The position numbers and the translations under genes were made by a program. Source: Campylobacterota bacterium (lineage in GTDB: Bacteria > Campylobacterota > Campylobacteria > Campylobacterales > Sulfurovaceae). Taken from it: a stretch of DNA of 64,000 nucleotides. Location of the stretch: positions 62,001-126,000 of the forward strand of contig QKDN01000051.1 of the NCBI GenBank assembly GCA_003252535.1, in the 5' to 3' direction. The notes below the pieces were generated by a model. It was not told the DNA's origin, searched no databases, and worked only from the letters and a program-made list of their open reading frames with translations. Of this stretch, positions 33,562 to 39,775 are shown piece after piece (positions within the stretch are counted from its first letter, which is position 1; every line of letters starts with the position of its first letter).

Positions 33562-33649
33562 TGGCGGATAGGGAGGGATTCGAACCCTCGATAGCTTGCA
33601 CTATACACGCGTTCCAGGCGTGCTGATTCAACCACTCTCACACCTACCC
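33562..33649 (-). tRNA. tRNA-Ser (anticodon GGA)
   Basis: An 88-base class II tRNA with CCA encoded. The 7-bp acceptor GGGTAGG/CCTATCC has one G-U pair; the discriminator is G, as usual for Ser. Anticodon stem CACGC/GCGTG holds loop CTGGAAC with anticodon GGA. A long variable arm follows, and the T-arm is GAGGG-TTCGAAT-CCCTC. Confidence 0.97.
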
Positions 33650-33667
33650 GTAGATGTTCCGGTATGC

Positions 33668-33695
33668 AATTGCATTCCGTTTGAGGAATGCAATT
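33668..33695. promoter_or_regulatory. Inverted repeat overlapping the tRNA-Ser promoter
   Basis: Perfect 11-bp arms AATTGCATTCC (33668-33678) and GGAATGCAATT (33685-33695) with a 6-base spacer. The repeat lies between the modD stop and tRNA-Ser and overlaps the tRNA -10 box. It may be a read-through terminator for modD, an operator or a processing site. Confidence 0.55.
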
Positions 33696-33698
33696 ATA
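33693..33698 (-). promoter_or_regulatory. -10 box for tRNA-Ser
   Basis: TATAAT on the minus strand, 44 bases upstream of the mature tRNA 5' end. Confidence 0.6.
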
Positions 33699-33738
33699 GC
33701 GCATTTATCCAAAAAATCGCTGATAAATCCGACGAATT

Positions 33739-34584
33739 TCAGAGAAGTTCTATCCTGCTGCCGAGGTTGCTCATCCCGGCGCTGTAGAGGCTGCTCGTCA
33801 CCACCGCGTCGATCCCCAGTGCGGCGAATTCCCTGACATTGGCGCGGTTGATGCCGCCGGCTGCGAGTATCTTGACCCGGGGGTAGTTCGTATCCCTTTC
33901 ACGGACGATGCCCGAGATCACTTCGGGATCGGCCTTGTCTATCTGTATCGCGTCCGCGCCGTGCGCCATGAGGGCGGTCGCATCGGCGAGGGTGGAGGAT
34001 TCGACGACGATCATCTTTTCGGGGGTTTTACGCCGGAACTCTTCTATCGCGCCGTAGAATGCCTCGTCACTCCCGTAGACGATCCTGTGCTGCTCGAAGA
34101 GGAGGATCGTCTCGCTGAGGCTGAGGCGGTGGGGCATCGCGCCGCCTGTCATCACCGCCTTGATGCAGAGGCGTTTGGCGAAGGGGAAGCTCTTGCGGGT
34201 GGTGAGGAGCTCGCAACGGTCGTTGACCTCAGCGATGGCGCGTTTCATCTCGGAGGCTGCGGTCGCCATGCGGGTGGTGTACTCGAGGAGTATCTGGACG
34301 GAGCGCCAGAGGCGGTGGATGGTATTGTAGTCGCCGCGGAGGGTGAGGAGCTCAGCCCCCTCCACAGCTCTGTGTCCGCTCGGGAGGAGATATGCCGTTT
34401 CGCAGCCGTGCATATCGGCTATCGCCCGTACCTCCTCGGCGCACGCCATGACGATCTCCTCACGGGTGAAAATGGTGAGCTGCGCATTCTGGCCTGTCAC
34501 CCCCTGGAGGTGGGTCGTGAGGTCGAAGTAGGGGAGATCCTCGCGGAGGTACTCTTCGAGTTCGGTTCGGGTGAGTGTGTACAC
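33739..34584 (-). CDS. modD: ModD-type protein (quinolinate phosphoribosyltransferase paralogue)
   Basis: A 281-residue protein of the NadC fold. EDLPYFDLTTHLQG at the N-terminus, ATAASEMKRAI, TRKSFPFAKRLCIKAVMTGGAMPHRLSLSETILLFEQH and ILAAGGINRANVREFAALGIDAVVTS match ModD, the paralogue found in molybdate-transport operons. True NadC has the R-K-T-x-P-x-R signature; here it is T-R-K-S-F-P-F-A-K. It is the last gene of the porin-modA-modB-modD operon, 13 bases after modB. ModD has been linked to molybdenum uptake by position; its reaction is not established. Confidence 0.88.
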   Translation of the reverse strand: MYTLTRTELEEYLREDLPYFDLTTHLQGVTGQNAQLTIFTREEIVMACAEEVRAIADMHGCETAYLLPSGHRAVEGAELLTLRGDYNTIHRLWRSVQILLEYTTRMATAASEMKRAIAEVNDRCELLTTRKSFPFAKRLCIKAVMTGGAMPHRLSLSETILLFEQHRIVYGSDEAFYGAIEEFRRKTPEKMIVVESSTLADATALMAHGADAIQIDKADPEVISGIVRERDTNYPRVKILAAGGINRANVREFAALGIDAVVTSSLYSAGMSNLGSRIELL

Positions 34585-34597
34585 ATTGGTTCCTTTA

Positions 34598-35266
34598 TTA
34601 GATTTTTTCTTTTTGTAAAAAGCTCAGTATGATAAAAAACAGTAAAGAGATGACGATCAGTATCCCGCTCAGGGTCAGGGCCAGGTCGTGGTCGCCGTCG
34701 AATACGGCATTGTAGATCGCCAGCGATATGGTATCGGTTTTTCCTATAATGTTCCCTCCGAGCATCAGCGTGATCCCCACTTCGCCAAATGCCCTGGCCG
34801 AGGCGATCAGCAGGGCGGCAAAGAGGGATTTCCTGATACTGGGGAGGACGATACGGATGAGCGTGGCGGTGCCGCTTTTGCCAGAGATATAGGAGGCTTC
34901 TTTGATATTCTGCGGAAAGAGTTCGATAGCCGACTGGAGCGGCTTGACCATCAGGGGGAGGCCCGCGACGAATCCGGCGATGACCAGCCCCTGAAAACTG
35001 AAAACAAAGGAGATATCAAACTGTGCAAAGAAGCCTCCTATCGCACCGTTCCTGCCAAGCAGGAGCAGGAGGAAGAACCCCACCGCGATAGGGGGAAAGA
35101 TCAGCGGCATCGTCACGGCGGCGTCGAGGAGCCAGCGGCATCGCATCCGTCTTTCGGAGAGGATATAGGCCAGCGGCACACCGACGAGCAGATAGAGCAG
35201 CGCGCTCATACCGACCGTTTTGATACTGAGAATAAGCGGCGGGAGTATATTCTCAAGTCCGATCAT
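34598..35266 (-). CDS. modB: Molybdate ABC transporter permease
   Basis: A 222-residue inner-membrane permease with about five membrane segments. The cytoplasmic EAA-type loop that docks the ATPase is present (EASYISGKSGTATLIRIVLPSIRKSLFAALLIASARAFGEVGITLMLGGN). PLIFPPIAVGFFLLLLLGRNG and the RAFGE motif identify the ModB/WtpB/TupB group; molybdate versus tungstate cannot be separated by eye. It starts 3 bases after the modA stop. No ATPase gene (modC) follows or occurs in this window. Confidence 0.92.
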   Translation of the reverse strand: MIGLENILPPLILSIKTVGMSALLYLLVGVPLAYILSERRMRCRWLLDAAVTMPLIFPPIAVGFFLLLLLGRNGAIGGFFAQFDISFVFSFQGLVIAGFVAGLPLMVKPLQSAIELFPQNIKEASYISGKSGTATLIRIVLPSIRKSLFAALLIASARAFGEVGITLMLGGNIIGKTDTISLAIYNAVFDGDHDLALTLSGILIVISLLFFIILSFLQKEKI

Positions 35267-35269
35267 GTC

Positions 35270-35980
35270 CTAGAGCCCGTATCTCTTGAATATCTCTCTG
35301 GCTTTCGGCGATCCCATATAGGCGATCAGTTCGCTGCACTCTTTGCCGTCGCAGGTACTGAGCTTCCCAGCAACTATCTCGATAGGGGTGTAGAGCTTCG
35401 GGTCTACTGCGATGGAGCTCCCCAGCTGGTCGCGGTTGGCAAGGTAGGCGGTGAGATTGATGATCCCGGCATCGACCTCGCCCGTGGTCAGATAGGCCAC
35501 TACCTGCGGGATCGTCGCGACGATATAGAGCTTTGGTTTGACCTCCTCATAGAGCTTTGCATTTTTGAGGAACTCTTCCCCGGTGACCCCGTAGATCGCT
35601 TTTGAGGGCTGCGGCATGGCTATCCTGGAGATATCGGCACTTTTGAGGGTATCGAGTCCATCGTTTCGGGTGATCTTTCTGGCAAAAGCTACGACCACTT
35701 TCCCATCTCCCAGAGAGGTGTACTCTTTGATATCGAGTTTTGATTTTTTCTCCAGGAAACCTTTGTCCCCTATGATCAGCGCCACGTCGGTGTTGCGGGC
35801 GTGTTCGACGCTTTGTTTCATATTGCCGTAGAGGGCGTCGACCTTGATCCCTTTCTCCTCCTCGAAGGCCCTGAGGACTTCGCTGAGCGGTTTTTTGTAC
35901 CCTGCCGCTACGGCTATCTTCATCTCTCCGGCGTTGACAAGCAGCGACAACACTGCGGCAATGAGTAGTATACGTTTCAT
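35270..35980 (-). CDS. modA: Molybdate (or tungstate) binding protein
   Basis: A 236-residue periplasmic binding protein with a Sec signal (MKRILLIAAVLSLLVNAGE). MKIAVAAGYKKPLSEVLRAFEEEKGIKVDALYGN is the ModA-type N-lobe; GVTGEEFLKNAKLYEEVKPKLYIVATIPQVVAYLTTGEVDAGIINL is the C-lobe with the family Val-Asp-Ala-Gly turn. The usual first-lobe S-S ligand pair is replaced here by NMKQSVEHA, closer to several Campylobacterota forms, so ligand choice is uncertain. It sits 9 bases after the porin gene. Confidence 0.9.
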   Translation of the reverse strand: MKRILLIAAVLSLLVNAGEMKIAVAAGYKKPLSEVLRAFEEEKGIKVDALYGNMKQSVEHARNTDVALIIGDKGFLEKKSKLDIKEYTSLGDGKVVVAFARKITRNDGLDTLKSADISRIAMPQPSKAIYGVTGEEFLKNAKLYEEVKPKLYIVATIPQVVAYLTTGEVDAGIINLTAYLANRDQLGSSIAVDPKLYTPIEIVAGKLSTCDGKECSELIAYMGSPKAREIFKRYGL

Positions 35981-35989
35981 CTTCTCTCC

Positions 35990-37285
35990 TTAAAACTTGA
36001 GCTGTATCTGCATAAAGACGCCGTAGGCATCATCGTCGGTGATATACTGGTCCTTCGTCGCCGCTTCGGCTATATAGTCGCCTGCGGTGAAGTAGGAGAA
36101 TCCAAGCTGCAGCGAGAGGACCTTGTCGTACTTGTAGACGGCGACCAGGTCGATCTCGTCGCCGTATTCGTCACTCTTGATATCCTTGATGGTGTAGCTC
36201 TTCCACTTGTTGGTCGGCTCGTCGGCGTAGAACTTGTGGTATTCGAGCTTGATATCTGTTTTGGGAAGTCCTTTGTAGATCGCGAAGAGTTCGTAATCTT
36301 TGAGGTTGCTCCAGCTGAAAAGGTTGAGTCTGCCGTAGTACTTGTCGCTCGCTCCGAATACGCCGTCGAAGGTCTCCCTCTCGGGCGTCGTCGGGTCGTC
36401 GCCGCTGGCGTAGGTGTAGCCCACCCCGATCTTGAGCTTCTGTGGTTTGAACCTGTATCCCCCTTCGAGATGGTATCCCTGCGCGTCTATATCGACCGTG
36501 GTTCCGTCGGTTTTGGTGTACTCTCCGAGCGCTTTGATATAGGTGGTGTCGTAGAAGAAGCCGTGGAAATCCTCATCATAGAGTCTGAATCCCAGGTAAT
36601 AGCTCTCGAGCTTGTTGTACATATCGTTCGCTTCGTCGTTGAGCTTGTAGGCGGCGATGGGCTCGAAAGCACCGCTTTTGCCGAGGGCATAGTGTCCGTA
36701 GAGTCCACCGCCGGTGTAGCCGTGACGATGTTCGGTGCTGAGCTCGTCGGGGTCATGGAGCATCGTCCCGCCGTAGAAGAGATCGATGAAGTTCTCGCCG
36801 TCTTTGTAGGAGGCCTTGAGGGCGTCCCAGACCCATTTGCCGGCGTTCTTCCATTCGCCCGGACCGAAGACGCGGTTGTCACCGTAGGCGATCTTCTGCC
36901 GTCCCGCTTTCACCTCGTAGTGCTCGTCGTGGTACCTGAGGTAGGTTTCGTAGAATTCGGTGTTGTCCTGCTGCGGGTTGTTGACCATCCCGAACTCTTT
37001 GCTGTACCAGTCGCTGTTGTCGAAGCTCCACCCAAAGACCCTCGAATCCTGCAACGATGCACGGAGCTCGAGAGAGTCGGTCAGGTCATAGGTGAACCCG
37101 ATACGGATACGGGTGAGCATATAGCTGTCGTCGCTCGAGCCTGTTTTGGGGTTGGCGCCGTAGTACTTCTCATTGACATTGTCAAAAACCTCATAACGGT
37201 ATCTCACCTCCCCATCGGCGCTGAAGTCGGCATAAGCGGCCGATGAGAGCGAAAGTATCGCCAAAGCTGTGATCTTGTGTTTCAT
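35990..37285 (-). CDS. Outer-membrane porin, alginate-export-like barrel, first gene of the mod operon
   Basis: A 431-residue outer-membrane protein with a signal peptide ending AYADF and a C-terminal LKF. KAGRQKIAYGDNRVFGPGEW and KNAGKWVWDALKASY are the hallmark of the alginate-export/AlgE-like porin group (large 16-18-strand barrels). FDGVFGASDKYYG and the alternating strands fit. It heads the operon followed 9 bases later by modA, so it may be the outer-membrane entry port for molybdate or tungstate. That substrate is inference from position and from the ModE-like operators upstream. Members of this barrel group elsewhere take organic anions or other solutes. Confidence 0.88.
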   Translation of the reverse strand: MKHKITALAILSLSSAAYADFSADGEVRYRYEVFDNVNEKYYGANPKTGSSDDSYMLTRIRIGFTYDLTDSLELRASLQDSRVFGWSFDNSDWYSKEFGMVNNPQQDNTEFYETYLRYHDEHYEVKAGRQKIAYGDNRVFGPGEWKNAGKWVWDALKASYKDGENFIDLFYGGTMLHDPDELSTEHRHGYTGGGLYGHYALGKSGAFEPIAAYKLNDEANDMYNKLESYYLGFRLYDEDFHGFFYDTTYIKALGEYTKTDGTTVDIDAQGYHLEGGYRFKPQKLKIGVGYTYASGDDPTTPERETFDGVFGASDKYYGRLNLFSWSNLKDYELFAIYKGLPKTDIKLEYHKFYADEPTNKWKSYTIKDIKSDEYGDEIDLVAVYKYDKVLSLQLGFSYFTAGDYIAEAATKDQYITDDDAYGVFMQIQLKF

Positions 37286-37317
37286 AGTGTCTCCTTGGAT
37301 AAGTGTCCTTTGTTCTA

Positions 37318-37345
37318 TGCATTGTATATTCCAGTATACAACGAA
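37318..37345. promoter_or_regulatory. ModE-like box, promoter-proximal (downstream of -10)
   Basis: TGCATTGTATA-N6-TATACAACGAA, an inverted repeat with TTGTATA/TATACAA cores and 6-bp spacing. The right half matches 9 of 11 positions of the ModE half-site TATATAACGAT (consensus from memory). It lies between the -10 box and the porin ATG. Confidence 0.6.
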
Positions 37346-37351
37346 AACAGG

Positions 37352-37357
37352 ATTATA
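37352..37357 (-). promoter_or_regulatory. -10 box of the porin-mod operon
   Basis: TATAAT on the minus strand, 67 bases before the porin ATG. It is placed exactly between the two ModE-like boxes. Confidence 0.65.
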
Positions 37358-37362
37358 GCCAC

Positions 37363-37390
37363 ATCTTTATATATTTTTGTATATAACGAT
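37363..37390. promoter_or_regulatory. ModE box, upstream of -10
   Basis: ATCTTTATATA-N6-TATATAACGAT. The right half is a perfect match to the ModE half-site and the left half differs at only one or two positions from the known consensus ATCGNTATATA-N6-TATATAACGAT (recalled, not searched). It covers the -15 to -45 region of the operon promoter, a position expected to block RNA polymerase. Confidence 0.8.
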
Positions 37391-37438
37391 GGGTATTTTT
37401 GTTTCTTTGGGTGGAAACGGAGAGACAAAACGGAGATG

Positions 37439-37996
37439 CTAGAGTGGTTTGCGGGCTGCGAGCGAGCCTTTCATCGTGCGCGCCCCTTTGTAGTCGGTGT
37501 CCCAGTACTCGCGCAGCTCGATGATCTCGAGATCGGAGCCGAACATCGCCGCGAGTTCCCCCTCTTCGAGGAGAAAGGTGCGGTTGGCGGTGGAGGGGTC
37601 GTTGTCGGGGTGGTAGATGAAGGTCTCGATGATAAGGATGCCGTGCGGGGCCAGTGCGTCGGGGAACTGCCCGTAGAGCCTGCGGTCGAGGAAGTAGGTG
37701 CAGACGATGAGGTCGTAGCTCCCGGTGAGGGTGAAGCGGTCGAAGTCGATTTCTCGCGCATCGATCCCCTCGATCCCCCGGAGCGATCCTATGGCGGTGG
37801 AGCTGATATCGAGCGCATCGACCGTGAAGCCGTGCGCGGCGAGGTAGCGTGCGTTACGCCCCATGCCGCAGGCGACATCGAGGGCCCTGCGGGCGGGTGC
37901 GAGGGCGGCATACTCGGTGAGGAGTCCGACGGGTCTGTCTGGGATGGGGTAGTCGAGGTGTTTCCTGTCCCACTTCTCTTTGTCCTGGAGCGACAT
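37439..37996 (-). CDS. Class I SAM-dependent methyltransferase (TehB/UbiG-like)
   Basis: A 185-residue cytosolic methyltransferase. Motif I is ALDVACGMGRNARYLAAHGF, followed by VDALDISSTAIGSL and YDLIVCTYFLDRRLYGQFPDALAPHGILIIETF. This resembles the TehB-like/small-molecule branch. The start at 37996 is used because AAAGG lies 6 bases upstream; the frame could extend to 38044, but that adds a non-conserved stretch crossing the promoter. It is transcribed alone. Substrate unknown. Confidence 0.82.
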   Translation of the reverse strand: MSLQDKEKWDRKHLDYPIPDRPVGLLTEYAALAPARRALDVACGMGRNARYLAAHGFTVDALDISSTAIGSLRGIEGIDAREIDFDRFTLTGSYDLIVCTYFLDRRLYGQFPDALAPHGILIIETFIYHPDNDPSTANRTFLLEEGELAAMFGSDLEIIELREYWDTDYKGARTMKGSLAARKPL

Positions 37997-38023
37997 GGCC
38001 AACCTTTGGGAGAATTTGACGTG

Positions 38024-38029
38024 ATTGTA
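38024..38029 (-). promoter_or_regulatory. -10 box for the methyltransferase
   Basis: TACAAT on the minus strand, 28 bases before the ATG at 37996; it lies inside the longer alternative frame and so supports the shorter start. Confidence 0.45.
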
Positions 38030-38159
38030 GCACAAATCTCGCAAAGTCGCAACGGAGCTTCCCCTGTATTGAGGACCTGATCTATAGAGGTCCGATGTTA
38101 TTGAAATGATACAAACTTGTTATATCATAGCCCCGAACAGAAATTCCAAGGAGTACTCC

Positions 38160-38732
38160 ATGACTGTCATACCCGATCAGATAACCGGTAGAGAGAAAAA
38201 AGTCGCTTCGCACCAGATGCTCGTCAGCAAGACCGATGCCAAAGGTGTGATCATGTTCGCCAACGACAATTTCGTCGATGTCTCGGGCTACAGTATGGAA
38301 GAGCTCGTCGGGCAGCCCCACAGTATCCTCCGGCATCCCGATATGCCGCGTGCGATCTTTTATCACATGTGGGACAGTATCAAACACGGCAACAACATCA
38401 TGGCAGTGGTCAAGAACAAGACCAAAAGGGGCGATCACTACTGGGTGACGACCGACTTCGAGATACGCAGGGACAGGGAGGGGAGGATACAGAGCTATAT
38501 CGCTTTCCGCCACGCTGCACCCAGGCATGTGGTGAGGGAGATCGAGCCCCTCTACGCCAGTATGCTCGAGATAGAAAAGAAATATGGGATGGATGCGTCC
38601 TTCGCCTATCTCGAGGGGTACCTCGAGACCATCGGGATGAGCTATGATGCCTACATCCAGCGGCTTGCAGCCCCCAAAGGTCTGGCTGCGACGGTGTTTA
38701 CCAAAATGAAAGAGATATTGAACTACGAATAA
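38160..38732 (+). CDS. PAS-domain signalling protein, CetB/Aer-like
   Basis: A 190-residue soluble protein. Its PAS domain (about 20-130) has ILRHPDMPRAIFYHMWDSIKHG and KRGDHYWVTTDFEIRRDREGRIQSYIAFR, the pattern of Aer and of Campylobacter CetB, which bind FAD and report redox or energy state for taxis. A helical C-terminal extension of about 60 residues follows. In Campylobacter, CetB works with the membrane signal transducer CetA; no such partner or chemotaxis gene is adjacent here. AAGGAG lies 6 bases before the ATG. Confidence 0.88.
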   Translation: MTVIPDQITGREKKVASHQMLVSKTDAKGVIMFANDNFVDVSGYSMEELVGQPHSILRHPDMPRAIFYHMWDSIKHGNNIMAVVKNKTKRGDHYWVTTDFEIRRDREGRIQSYIAFRHAAPRHVVREIEPLYASMLEIEKKYGMDASFAYLEGYLETIGMSYDAYIQRLAAPKGLAATVFTKMKEILNYE

Positions 38733-38767
38733 GAACAGAGGGTGTTGTCAAGCGCCGTATTTTTGAT

Positions 38768-38897
38768 GGGCATCTCTAAAAACTATACCATACTCAAAAA
38801 CAAATGCGACAAGCCATGCGCCAAACCCTTGAAAAGGGCGCTTGCGTTTGCATGGTGCAGGAGCGTTTGTATTTTGAGTGGGTTTTTAGAGGTGTCC
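38768..38897. mobile_element. 130-bp MITE-like element with 4-bp target duplication
   Basis: Imperfect inverted repeats at the ends (GGGCATCTCTAAAAAC against the complement of GTTTTTAGAGGTGTCC) continue inward (ACTCAAAAACAAATGC/GCGTTTGTATTTTGAGT), so nearly the whole element folds on itself. It is flanked by TGAT at 38764-38767 and 38898-38901, consistent with a 4-bp target duplication. No open frame of note. The size and duplication suit a non-autonomous derivative of an IS5-like element; that family is a guess. Confidence 0.75.
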
Positions 38898-38935
38898 TGA
38901 TGATATTCAAAGAGTAGATGGGATACAATCTGCTT

Positions 38936-39775
38936 ATGAGGCAGATAAGTTTGATATATATACTCGCACTATTTATGTATGCCGTATCGGTGGAAGCGGC
39001 ACAGGGCAAAAAGGTGATCAATTTCGCCCCGCTCCCCATCGAAGAGCGTTCGAAAGTGCTCAAGGAGTTTATGCCTTTCTTCGCCTATGTAGAGGAGAAG
39101 AGCGGGATAGAGACCAACTTTGTTTTCGAAACGGACTATTCGAAGATCATCGAGAAGTTCAGGTCGGGGAAGATCGATATGGTTCTCCTCGGTCCGCTCC
39201 CCTATATCAAGCTGCGGCAGAGCTATCCCGACGCAAAACCCATCATCGCATTGCATGAGAAGGACGGCAAGCCCCACTACCGCTGCGTACTGGCGAAGTT
39301 CGGCAACGATACGGTCGATACGGGGCGGCAGATCAGGGTCGCGCTGACCCAGCCCCTCTCCACCTGCGGCTACTATATGAGCAGCCGGCTTGTCAGGGAG
39401 CATTACGGCCTGGATCTCGACCGTCAGCTCTTCGACTATACCATGTCGCATGAGAATGCGCTGCTGCGGGTGCTCGAAGGGAGATTCGATATCGCCGGGG
39501 TCAAGGAGAATATAGCCAGGGGATATGCTTCGCTGGGGATCGAGGTGATCGCGCAGAGCCCCTACCTCCCCGGATTCGCATTCGTGGTCAATACCCGGAC
39601 CCTCACGAAAGAACAGATAAGGCTCCTTCAGGAGACTATCGCTTCGATCCCCGAAGCCCGGTATAAGGAGTGGTCCAAAGAACTCTCCTACGGTTTCTCA
39701 CCGGTCGATGAGAAGACATACGATATCTTCGATGTCGATTTCGATACGATCATCCTCCACGGAAATACACGATGA
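38936..39775 (+). CDS. PhnD/SsuA-type periplasmic ligand-binding protein
   Basis: A 279-residue periplasmic binding protein with a Sec signal. FAPLPIEERSKVLKEFMPFFAYVEEKSGIETNFVFETDYSKIIEKFRSGKIDMVLLGPLPYIK is the N-lobe of the PhnD family (phosphonate-type). VRVAL/ALTQPLSTCGYYMSSRL and LRVLEGRFDIAGVKENIARGY form the ligand hinge. It overlaps the diguanylate cyclase gene by ATGA and no transporter is nearby, so it most likely presents its ligand to that sensor rather than to an ABC permease. The start is uncertain: an in-frame ATG at 38918 adds six residues, and a TACAAT at 38924-38929 lies between the two. Confidence 0.85.
   Translation: MRQISLIYILALFMYAVSVEAAQGKKVINFAPLPIEERSKVLKEFMPFFAYVEEKSGIETNFVFETDYSKIIEKFRSGKIDMVLLGPLPYIKLRQSYPDAKPIIALHEKDGKPHYRCVLAKFGNDTVDTGRQIRVALTQPLSTCGYYMSSRLVREHYGLDLDRQLFDYTMSHENALLRVLEGRFDIAGVKENIARGYASLGIEVIAQSPYLPGFAFVVNTRTLTKEQIRLLQETIASIPEARYKEWSKELSYGFSPVDEKTYDIFDVDFDTIILHGNTR

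Noticed and set aside
33668-33695. Second tRNA or attachment site next to tRNA-Ser
   Set aside because: The palindrome has no cloverleaf and no duplicate of the tRNA 3' end occurs in the window, so no integrated element is supported.
33739-34584. Calling this gene nadC
   Set aside because: The fold matches NadC, but the signature residues differ and the gene is embedded in a mod operon, so ModD fits better.
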